5,822 bases of DNA from JAGTVG01 sp964389805. Its GTDB lineage: Bacteria; Bacteroidota; Bacteroidia; Cytophagales; Cyclobacteriaceae. The notes under the pieces were generated by a model. The model was not told the DNA's origin and made no database searches. It saw only the letters and a program-made list of their open reading frames with translations. Where the stretch lies: contig CAYMFU010000252.1 in NCBI GenBank assembly GCA_964389805.1, forward strand, positions 1-5,822. Direction: 5' to 3'. This document shows positions 1-5,822 of the stretch, piece by piece (the first letter of the stretch is position 1; each line of letters begins with the position of its first letter). Made by a program: the position numbers and the translations under genes.

Positions 1-1748
1 TCAACAACGACTACATAAGGTAAAGAAACCGGTCCGTTTCCACATCCATTGGAAGCCATGACGGTAATGCTTACTGTTCCATTGTTTGGGAAATCATAAT
101 GTATAGTATCAAGCCTGTTGGCCGAGGAGGTAGGCGTACCATCGTCATATGTCCAGGTATATCCATTCGGATTATCCAATGGGCTTGGTGTCGAGATACC
201 ATATAGTATATTTGTTGATCCTTCACATACATTTGCCGTACCTATATCGATAACAGGAATTGGCGGAACTGTAGCTACTGACTCTATGAATACTGAATTC
301 GAATACACAGTACATTCACCGGATATTACTTGCCGTCTAAAATAGTACGAAGATGGTAATTGACTTATAAAAGCGAGCGTGCTTGAAGTTACGTCGACGG
401 GTGATCCGTAATTTATATCCCCATTTGAAAGGTCAGTCCATGAAGAGTTATCAGGAGATTGCTGCCACTGATAGCTATACGTTCCTGCACCTTCACCGCC
501 TATGGCATCCGGTCCTGACAATGCACCTGGCGTATCTCCAAGACATAAAACCTGGTCGGGCCCCATAGTTCCAGGGATAAGTTCAGGTGTCACATCAAGA
601 AATACAACATTTGAAATGCCAGTACATGGTCCGGAAATTTCCAGTCTTCTAAAATAAGTATCAGCGAATATAGGACCCGGATTGTATGAGGCTGAAGTAG
701 CTCCTGCAATATCTGACCAACTACCGCTATCAGGTGATGATTGCCATTGGTAGGTATAGGTTCCTGTACCTCCACTTGGGTTGGATCCGGAAATAATACC
801 AGGATCTTCTCCAAAGCAGAATAAATTATCTGCAATGGCTAAATCATTACTGGGTGTTAATGGTGGAACAACCGTTATAATAACGTCTTCAGGATTTCCG
901 TAACACCCGGCTGCTGTTGAAATGCCCGTTACAGAATAGGTAGCGGTTTGATTGCTTCCGGTTGGATTCGTGAAAACATCAGTAATCGGGTTAACATTTC
1001 CAGGATCAGGCCTTGTGGTTCCACCTGTCAATCCTCCTGTTTGATTAGGTAATATATCCCAGAAAAATGTTGCATCTCCTAATGCATAATTATCAAAGGT
1101 CAGATTCAGGTTTGTCATATCACCGCTACAGACTGTTTGATTAAGTCCTGGTGTTACTACAGGAGCGGGATGAATGGTCACGCCTTGTGTAACAGGTGGA
1201 GTTGGGCAACTGGGTGTACCATCAGCCCAAAGCATAAAAACAGCGACTGTTCCAGATCCTGGCGTATTGGGGGCATTTAATGTAATAGACCGGCTATCCT
1301 GCGATACGAGTGTCCAGCTTGGAGGATAGGACCAGATATAGGTCGTTGCCCCTCCAACAGGATAAACCGGTGGATTATTCGGCAATGAATAGGTAATGTT
1401 CAAATCGCCCGGACATACATCAGCCGGTCCGGAGATGGGATCGGTCAAAGTCAGATCTTCACGGATCTCAAGTGTCACTTCGCGGGGTAGACTTTCGCAA
1501 TCCAAAGCTGGATTTGTTACACTAACCCTTGTTTCTGTAACATAATAGGTATATATGCCCGCTACAGAAGGATCAATATTATCTGAAGGATTTATATGAT
1601 CGCTTGAAGGATCAAAAGTGGCCCCTACATAAATTACATTAGAAAGATTTATATCCGAGTACCAGGTGAATATTTCAGCACCGCCACCTGCTGATGTTGT
1701 TGCTGTCATAGTCGGATCATCACCATTACATATCACTATAGATGGATC
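1..1748 (-). repeat. Protein-level array of six Ig/PKD-like modules with paired cysteines
   Basis: Within the giant protein, residues 480 to 1061 divide into six modules at about 480-575, 579-672, 675-774, 776-868, 869-970 and 973 onward. Each starts with a Cys followed at the second position by Gly: VICNGDD, DVCPGDL, TVCSGDM, LFCFGED, VLCLGDT, NVCEGST. Each has one further Cys near its end: C563, C660, C761, C854, C958, C1048. No other cysteine occurs in this stretch. The second and last modules resemble the PKD-like domains of Bacteroidota surface proteins (IWSYPPSW; YTWTYDDG). The third resembles the related type with ATFFWDILP and ATYSVTGIS. The fourth and fifth share a YQWQ-SPD ... YFRR ... 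ISG-CT pattern. Module edges are my estimate from recurring motifs; the last module is cut by the window edge. Confidence 0.75.
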
Positions 1749-3185
1749 ATTAGGAGGTGGTGGTGAATCTACAATTACAATGTCAAATGTTTCTTCATCA
1801 GGATTATTGTTTGCCATGACGCTGCCATCTCCATATACATCAAAAACAGGATTGCCTGCGAAAGGATTCAATCCATTTCCATCGAAGAGATTGATATCAT
1901 ACGGATTACATGTATTCCAGGTCCTTAATGTAACTTCAAATCTTTCTCCTACACTGGCACTAACTGGCATTTGCATGTCGTAGGTTACCGTATTGGGAGG
2001 CACAGGATTGAATACACCCCCTGCAGTTCCATCGATCCATTGCGGAGGACCATAAATGGGCAGGTCAGTAGCCTCATATTGCACCCCATTGATCGTAATT
2101 TTGTCTCCTGGATTATAGGTTATGGTAGAATTCGACCCATATACCCATTGTGTCCATCGTGATTTGTCATTGTATGTATTGTCTTCTATAGGTGGCACAC
2201 AGTTGAAAGTACTGTTATCAAGCATTCTGACCGGGTCTATATCATGTTCACAGATCTCCACTGTCTCCCCCACTTCATTACCAGTACTCGTTGGATCATG
2301 GTCTATATTATGGTCTCCAATATCATCATTGCTTATAACATCCCATACCGTAAATTCCTGGGTCTGATCCTGGGTTCTGCAAATAGAGGTAATTGTGCCA
2401 CTTAAAATATCCCGGACACCGAAATATGTGGTCATCAGATAGGTACAGCTGCCATCGGCCGGTGGTGCGCTTCCGTTAGCATAGTCAAAAGTATGAGTAG
2501 CAAGGATCACCCACTCCTGTTTAGACATATTGCTCTCATCCGGATTCATAAGAGTGGCATCATAATTTTCCACTGTTCCATCTTCCCAGTCGACAAAGAT
2601 CACGGGCAGGTTAGCGGAACTGTAATCGATACCGATATAACGGATCTCCCATTCTATATATCGCGGGGAGCATAATTCCGGATCAGTAGTATTCAATATC
2701 CAGTTTCCAGGTATAGGCGGAGAACCAACACCGCCTGCAATAAAACAGGATGATGCATCTGCAAGGACCGGATTTGGATCCGCAGCAGCCCAAGGTGTAA
2801 ATTCCACAGTAAGACCTGTCTCAAAATTTATATCAACGGGTGTAACTTCAACCGAAATATGCATTCCCGCTTCAGCTGCCGTTAAAGTAAAGGTTTTAGA
2901 TGTTGCGCCTGGAATTGGTGTTTTATTGGTGCCAAAATTATCATCATAGGTATACCATTGATAAGTGGATGCGCCTTCCGGATCAGAATCCGGGTCAGCA
3001 TAATCGTAGAAAACCTCTAAAGTGAAGTTTTCCTTCATTGCACCTGAGATGTATAAATTGGATGCTGTGGGGGCAAGAAAGTTATAACTTGAGCTATAAA
3101 TTGGATTAAATATTGATGACAGGCATATAAATAAACATATGCCGGCTAAACAAATCCAATAAAACTTGTATCTTAAAAAAAACAT
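1..3185 (-). CDS. Giant secreted Ig/PKD-module protein, adhesin-like (3' end beyond left edge)
   Basis: The frame is open for 1061 codons from an ATG at 3185-3183 to the window edge with no stop. An in-frame TGA at 3218-3216 lies upstream; the only other nearby start is a TTG at 3197-3195. Residues 1-10 are basic/aromatic and about 11-30 hydrophobic, a signal peptide probably cleaved near residue 31; there is no lipobox. Residues about 46-128 look like an Ig-like module (STYQWYTY, then a TFTLTAAEAG stretch). Residues about 140-475 are unassigned but contain a PKD-like FVDWEDGT (197-204) and RWTQWVYG (343-350). From about 480 onward come at least six Ig/PKD-like modules, each opening near a V-C-x-G type motif. 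The protein is acidic and rich in Asn, Thr, Pro and Gly. Proteins of this build in Bacteroidota are usually T9SS substrates ending in a sorting or gliding-type C-terminal domain; that end is not visible, so secretion route and adhesin role are inferred. No frameshift is seen. Confidence 0.9.
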   Translation of the reverse strand, partial: MFFLRYKFYWICLAGICLFICLSSIFNPIYSSSYNFLAPTASNLYISGAMKENFTLEVFYDYADPDSDPEGASTYQWYTYDDNFGTNKTPIPGATSKTFTLTAAEAGMHISVEVTPVDINFETGLTVEFTPWAAADPNPVLADASSCFIAGGVGSPPIPGNWILNTTDPELCSPRYIEWEIRYIGIDYSSANLPVIFVDWEDGTVENYDATLMNPDESNMSKQEWVILATHTFDYANGSAPPADGSCTYLMTTYFGVRDILSGTITSICRTQDQTQEFTVWDVISNDDIGDHNIDHDPTSTGNEVGETVEICEHDIDPVRMLDNSTFNCVPPIEDNTYNDKSRWTQWVYGSNSTITYNPGDKITINGVQYEATDLPIYGPPQWIDGTAGGVFNPVPPNTVTYDMQMPVSASVGERFEVTLRTWNTCNPYDINLFDGNGLNPFAGNPVFDVYGDGSVMANNNPDEETFDIVIVDSPPPPNDPSIVICNGDDPTMTATTSAGGGAEIFTWYSDINLSNVIYVGATFDPSSDHINPSDNIDPSVAGIYTYYVTETRVSVTNPALDCESLPREVTLEIREDLTLTDPISGPADVCPGDLNITYSLPNNPPVYPVGGATTYIWSYPPSWTLVSQDSRSITLNAPNTPGSGTVAVFMLWADGTPSCPTPPVTQGVTIHPAPVVTPGLNQTVCSGDMTNLNLTFDNYALGDATFFWDILPNQTGGLTGGTTRPDPGNVNPITDVFTNPTGSNQTATYSVTGISTAAGCYGNPEDVIITVVPPLTPSNDLAIADNLFCFGEDPGIISGSNPSGGTGTYTYQWQSSPDSGSWSDIAGATSASYNPGPIFADTYFRRLEISGPCTGISNVVFLDVTPELIPGTMGPDQVLCLGDTPGALSGPDAIGGEGAGTYSYQWQQSPDNSSWTDLSNGDINYGSPVDVTSSTLAFISQLPSSYYFRRQVISGECTVYSNSVFIESVATVPPIPVIDIGTANVCEGSTNILYGISTPSPLDNPNGYTWTYDDGTPTSSANRLDTIHYDFPNNGTVSITVMASNGCGNGPVSLPYVVVV

Positions 3186-3240
3186 CTGGTCTAACAAATA
3201 ATGATATCTGGTTGCTCAAAAAACAGGTTTGGCTAATGCT

Positions 3241-3280
3241 GGAAATATATGTTTTCGCTTTAAAGCGCTATTATATTTCC
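3241..3280. promoter_or_regulatory. 40-base nested palindrome, possible operator or hairpin
   Basis: GGAAATATA (3241-3249) is the exact reverse complement of TATATTTCC (3272-3280). Nested within it, and almost on the same centre, is the perfect 12-base palindrome CGCTTTAAAGCG (3256-3267). The direct repeat TTGGCTA flanks the whole at 3229-3235 and 3281-3287. The site lies 56-95 bases upstream of the giant protein's start codon. Symmetry around one centre suits a dimeric regulator or a hairpin in the 5' leader. No regulator is identified, and no poly-T tract follows, so it is not a standard terminator. Confidence 0.35.
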
Positions 3281-3294
3281 TTGGCTATGAGCCA

Positions 3295-3341
3295 GTTATT
3301 GAATTATTATTATTTATCCAATAACAGAAAAACATGTTTTT
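3295..3341. promoter_or_regulatory. Two further inverted repeats in the divergent spacer
   Basis: GTTATTG (3295-3301) pairs with CAATAAC (3319-3325) around a 17-base loop. Directly after it, AAAAACATGTTTTT (3328-3341) is a perfect 14-base palindrome. Both are AT-rich, so chance is a real possibility for the first; the 14-base palindrome is less easily dismissed. Either could be a protein-binding site for the divergent promoters. No function can be assigned from sequence. Confidence 0.25.
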
Positions 3342-3472
3342 TGATTAAACATCTTTCCGTGTTGAGCATAAGATTTGCTGGCGATCTTCAAAAATTGGTA
3401 TAGCTGGTAATAGTTAAAACTCAATATTTAATTCTAAATTGTGCCAATTAGTAACCTTCTTTTAAATATTTC

Positions 3473-3504
3473 TTGCCCTTTATTATATTATTTTAATATA
3501 TTTA
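3473..3504 (+). promoter_or_regulatory. Candidate Bacteroidota-type promoter for the barrel gene
   Basis: TTG at 3473-3475 is followed after 21 bases by TATATTTA (3497-3504), which matches the Bacteroidota -7 consensus TAnnTTTG at all but the final base; the spacing fits the known range of about 19-21. Transcription would begin only about 10 bases before the ATG at 3519, giving a very short leader. The surroundings are so AT-rich that a match of this quality could arise by chance. Confidence 0.25.
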
Positions 3505-3518
3505 TAAAAAAAATAAGG

Positions 3519-4379
3519 ATGCTGCGAAAATTACTACTTGCAATATCTGCGTTCATGTTGATCAGCAATGTGTACTCGCAAAGTTATTATAACAGCCGGT
3601 ACATGCAGAAATTTATTGTTCAGATAGGAGCCGGTACTGCAAGCTATTTTGGAGATGTTGTTGATGATTACGAGATTACGATCAATGGAAATTTCACGGC
3701 AGGAATGCTGTGGCGCTTCCATAACAGAGTAGCTCTGGATGCAAACCTCACCTGGTTCAGGATGGCTGCTGAAGATGCAAAATCAGAGGATGGGAAAGCT
3801 CTTAGAGGTTTATCATTCTTTTCGAATAATTATGAAGTTTCAGCAGCAGTACAAGTAATGCTATTCCCTGAACAAGCGAGGTTTTATCTTAGGAGAAGGA
3901 TGAATCCTTATCTTTTTGCAGGCATAGGGCTTCTTTATTATAATCCAAAAGCTGAATATGAGGGTGAAAAATATGCATTAAGGCCCTTGCAAACAGAAGG
4001 TGTTAATTATAGCGCTGTAACGGCTACAATTCCTTTTGGTATAGGGGTAAAAATTAAAATAAATGCCTTTTTTAATGTGGCCGTTGAAGGTCGTTTCAAT
4101 TATACTTTTACCGACTATCTTGATGACGTAAGTAGTGGGATATACCTCGACCCAAGTTCAATTGAAGATCCCATCAGACAAGTTTTGTTTGATAGAAGTG
4201 GTGAGGCCGGAGCAGATCCCAGATTTTCAGTTGAAGGCAGAGATGTCAGAGGAAATCCGAATGCGAAGGACAATTATTTATTGATGCTTGTGAAGATCCA
4301 GTATTATATCAGTCCATTCAGTGATACCTATCGGGCCCTTAAATCCCGAACAATGAAAAACAGACGTCGTCGTCGATAA
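3519..4379 (+). CDS. Outer-membrane beta-barrel protein, DUF6089/PorG-like
   Basis: This 286-residue protein starts at the ATG at 3519, because residues 1-20 (MLRKLLLAIS, then AFMLISNVYS) form a clean signal peptide with likely cleavage before Gln21. The same frame extends back to a GTG at 3441, but that would put 26 residues ahead of the signal peptide. AAGG directly abuts the ATG, too close to act as a Shine-Dalgarno site. The mature part alternates polar and hydrophobic/aromatic residues as beta-barrels do. Stretches matching my memory of DUF6089 proteins are GAGTASYFGD (37-46), NPYLFAGIG (129-137), YNPKAEY (141-147), LQTEG (157-161), IPFGIGVK (171-178), FTDYLDDVS (197-205) and RGNPN (244-248). 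That group includes PorG of Porphyromonas gingivalis, an outer-membrane partner of the type IX secretion ring; many other members have no known role, so I give no symbol. Oddly, the last strand (YYISPF, 262-267) is followed by a basic 19-residue tail ending in five arginines. Confidence 0.85.
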   Translation: MLRKLLLAISAFMLISNVYSQSYYNSRYMQKFIVQIGAGTASYFGDVVDDYEITINGNFTAGMLWRFHNRVALDANLTWFRMAAEDAKSEDGKALRGLSFFSNNYEVSAAVQVMLFPEQARFYLRRRMNPYLFAGIGLLYYNPKAEYEGEKYALRPLQTEGVNYSAVTATIPFGIGVKIKINAFFNVAVEGRFNYTFTDYLDDVSSGIYLDPSSIEDPIRQVLFDRSGEAGADPRFSVEGRDVRGNPNAKDNYLLMLVKIQYYISPFSDTYRALKSRTMKNRRRRR

Positions 4380-4383
4380 AACT

Positions 4384-4434
4384 ATCACATATCTTATATA
4401 GGATATCTTCCCCGATGATTATTTACTATGTGAT
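4384..4434. terminator. Inverted repeat in the convergent gap, possible terminator
   Basis: ATCACATA (4384-4391) is exactly complementary to TATGTGAT (4427-4434), with a 35-base loop. It lies between two genes that end facing each other, where a shared terminator would be expected. The stem is short, low in G/C and lacks an adjoining T-run on either strand, so it is not a textbook intrinsic terminator. A smaller stem, ATATC (4389-4393) with GATAT (4402-4406), overlaps its left arm and would compete with it. Confidence 0.25.
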
Positions 4435-4481
4435 TGGGATTTGTGAGAAAAGATTAAAAATAAATTAGCTGGTCAATCGAG

Positions 4482-5822
4482 TTATCCTACCATTTTCCTA
4501 TCTAACACTTCATATCTGGAAACATTGCTTACAAATTCTGGTACAATACGTTTCATCTGTTCTACCACTTTATGTTCGTCTTTCTGGTTGATCAAGCTAA
4601 ATAAGGTTCCAACTTGCATACTGATGGATTCATAAGCTACCTTTCTAACATTAGCGATTAAAATCTTCTTATGGTAGGTTGGAAGGGCATTCTCTTTATC
4701 GTTAAGAAGTTCTTCATACAATTTTTCACCTTCGCGGAGCCCGATAAGTTTGATCTGAATATCAATATCGGGTTCAAGACCAGATAATTTGATCATTTTC
4801 CTTGCCAAATCTATGATCTTCACACTTTTGCCCATATCGAATATGAAGATCTCTCCACCGCTTCCCATGGCCCCGGCATCGATAACCAGCTGAACAGCTT
4901 CTGAGATGGTCATGAAATATCGCATTACCTTAGGGTGAGTGACGGTAACAGGTCCACCTTTTTCAATCTGTTCTTTAAATAGTGGAATGACAGAACCATT
5001 GGATCCTAAAACATTACCAAACCGGGTAGTTATAAACTTTGTGCTATTAATTCCATTTTGACTGATATGGTCATGCAGAGACTGCACATACATTTCAGCA
5101 ATTCGTTTGGAAGCCCCCATAACATTGGTCGGATTAACCGCCTTATCCGTTGATATCAGCACAAACTTTTCAACTTTAAAGGATACAGCCAGATCAGCCA
5201 TTACTTTCGTGCCATGCACATTACAGTTAATTGCTTCACAAGGATTTCCTTCCATCAGGGGAACATGTTTATAAGCAGCGGCATGATAAATAACTTGTGG
5301 ATGATGCTGGTTCAGAAGATTACGCATCCTTTCCTCATTGGTTATATCGCCAATATGATAATGGATCTCAGAAATTGGTACAGCCCATTTCAATTCATGT
5401 TGAAGATCATAGATCCCCGTTTCAGACTGATCGATCAGTATCACCTTACGTGGCTTATAATGAACCACCTGACGGGCCAGTTCACTGCCAATTGATCCGG
5501 CAGCTCCTGAAATGAAAACTACCTTATCTTTGAGTTCCTTAAACAAGTTTGAATTATCCAATTGAATAGCCTCTCGTCCCAATAGATCCTCAATCTTTAT
5601 TTCTTTAATCTGCTTAAGACTAAATCCTCCTTCAACCCATTTTTCAACAGGTGGAACTTCGCGGACTTTCAATTGCAGACGTAAAGCATCATCTACTATC
5701 TCATTCTTCCTGCCTACATCCAGATAAGATATCGCAATAATAATTTCCTTGACAGTATAATTCCGTACAAGTTTCTCCAGGTCACGTCTACCATCATATA
5801 TTCCAATTCCACTGTGTGACTT
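4482..5822 (-). CDS. Membrane-type nucleotide-sugar 4,6-dehydratase, PglF/WbpM/CapD family (5' end beyond right edge)
   Basis: The frame is open from the right edge to a TAA at 4484-4482: 446 residues, numbered here from the edge. Residues 1-63 are the end of the first Rossmann-like (CoA-binding-type) domain (LVRNYTVKEIIIAISY). The linker IKIEDLLGR (76-84) leads into an extended short-chain dehydrogenase domain: cofactor loop SGAAGSIG (105-112), AAAYKHVPLMEGNP (181-194), STDKA (224-228) and NVMGASKR (233-240), then TRFGNVLGSNGSVIP (266-280) and LREGEKLYEELL (362-373). The usual YxxxK is MxxxK (Met235, Lys239), as in WbpM and PglF, with the TDK acid/base pair at Asp226-Lys227. The family dehydrates UDP-GlcNAc to a 4-keto-6-deoxy sugar, the first step to bacillosamine-, QuiNAc- or FucNAc-type sugars for capsule, O-antigen or protein glycans. 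Full-length members are about 600-650 residues with four N-terminal membrane helices, so roughly 200 residues are missing. Whether the enzyme retains or inverts C5 cannot be told. Its operon should continue to the right. Confidence 0.93.
   Translation of the reverse strand, partial: KSHSGIGIYDGRRDLEKLVRNYTVKEIIIAISYLDVGRKNEIVDDALRLQLKVREVPPVEKWVEGGFSLKQIKEIKIEDLLGREAIQLDNSNLFKELKDKVVFISGAAGSIGSELARQVVHYKPRKVILIDQSETGIYDLQHELKWAVPISEIHYHIGDITNEERMRNLLNQHHPQVIYHAAAYKHVPLMEGNPCEAINCNVHGTKVMADLAVSFKVEKFVLISTDKAVNPTNVMGASKRIAEMYVQSLHDHISQNGINSTKFITTRFGNVLGSNGSVIPLFKEQIEKGGPVTVTHPKVMRYFMTISEAVQLVIDAGAMGSGGEIFIFDMGKSVKIIDLARKMIKLSGLEPDIDIQIKLIGLREGEKLYEELLNDKENALPTYHKKILIANVRKVAYESISMQVGTLFSLINQKDEHKVVEQMKRIVPEFVSNVSRYEVLDRKMVG

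Larger units (their letters stand above)
3186..3518. other. Divergent intergenic spacer, AT-rich, no gene seen
   Basis: These 333 bases separate the start codons of the giant protein (minus) and the barrel protein (plus), so they should hold both promoters. The only open frame of any length (TTG at 3212 to 3403, plus) has no family resemblance and no leader signal, so it is not called. The part from 3229 to 3341 is dense in inverted repeats, and the last 60 bases before 3519 are almost pure A/T. I found no convincing Bacteroidota-type promoter for the minus-strand gene: a TTATTTG lies just upstream of its ATG but without the rest of the -7 consensus or a TTG at the right distance. Confidence 0.7.

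Noticed and set aside
118..2675. Several open frames of 60-105 codons on the plus strand (for example 1666-1983 and 2122-2367) and one in another minus frame (590-835).
   Set aside because: All lie inside the giant protein gene, whose own frame is open throughout and shows coherent modules. The shadow frames have no recognisable domain or signal and often start on rare start codons.
3123..3185. The giant protein as a lipoprotein, given three cysteines (12, 17, 21) in its signal peptide.
   Set aside because: None is preceded by a lipobox of the L-A/S-G/A-C type; LAGIC has an extra residue, and the cysteines lie within the hydrophobic core.
1..3185. Bacteroidota O-glycosylation sites (D-S/T followed by a small hydrophobic residue) as a link to the sugar enzyme.
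   Set aside because: Reading through the 1061 residues I found only one such site (DTI at 1026-1028), so there is no enrichment to support the idea.
3212..3403. 63-codon plus-strand frame in the divergent spacer.
   Set aside because: It starts with TTG, has no leader signal or known motif, and overlaps the palindrome cluster. Its composition is what AT-rich non-coding DNA yields.
3441..3518. N-terminal extension of the barrel protein from a GTG at 3441.
   Set aside because: It would bury the signal peptide 26 residues inside the protein and would overlap the likely promoter; the ATG at 3519 gives a normal exported protein.
3534..3722. Minus-strand frame of 62 codons opposite the barrel gene.
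   Set aside because: It is antisense to the signal peptide and first strands of a well-supported gene and has no motif.
5214..5515. Two plus-strand frames of 72 and 93 codons opposite the dehydratase.
   Set aside because: They are antisense to the strongly conserved cofactor-binding part of the dehydratase and show no domain of their own.
5670..5672. A TTG as the start of the dehydratase.
   Set aside because: The frame stays open to the window edge, and the 50 residues upstream continue the family's first Rossmann-like domain, so this is an internal leucine codon.

Overview
The window looks like chromosomal DNA from a member of the Bacteroidota. Three things point there: a very large secreted protein built from Ig/PKD-type modules, an outer-membrane barrel of the DUF6089/PorG-like kind, and AT-rich, A-rich leader regions without a proper Shine-Dalgarno sequence. 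All three genes read through with the standard bacterial code. No RNA gene, CRISPR array, insertion sequence or phage gene is visible.

Layout. Positions 1-3185 (minus strand) hold the first 1061 codons of a giant exported protein. Its 3' end lies beyond the left edge. It has a signal peptide, an N-terminal Ig-like module, about 330 residues I cannot assign, and at least six modules of roughly 90-100 residues, each carrying exactly two cysteines. Positions 3186-3518 are a non-coding divergent spacer, AT-rich and with several inverted repeats. Positions 3519-4379 (plus strand) encode a 286-residue outer-membrane beta-barrel protein. Positions 4380-4481 are a short convergent gap with one inverted repeat. 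Positions 4482-5822 (minus strand) encode the C-terminal 446 residues of a membrane-type nucleotide-sugar 4,6-dehydratase (PglF/WbpM/FlaA1/CapD group), whose start lies beyond the right edge.

How the genes may fit together. All three concern the cell surface: a secreted adhesin-like protein, an envelope barrel from a family that includes a type IX secretion (T9SS) component, and an enzyme making an activated deoxy-amino sugar for surface glycans. A link between the adhesin, T9SS and glycan synthesis is plausible but inferred only; the three genes are not one operon (minus, plus, minus). I see no clearly undescribed system. The most useful second looks are the paired-cysteine module array, the unassigned N-terminal region of the giant protein, the palindrome-rich divergent spacer, and the basic tail on the barrel protein.
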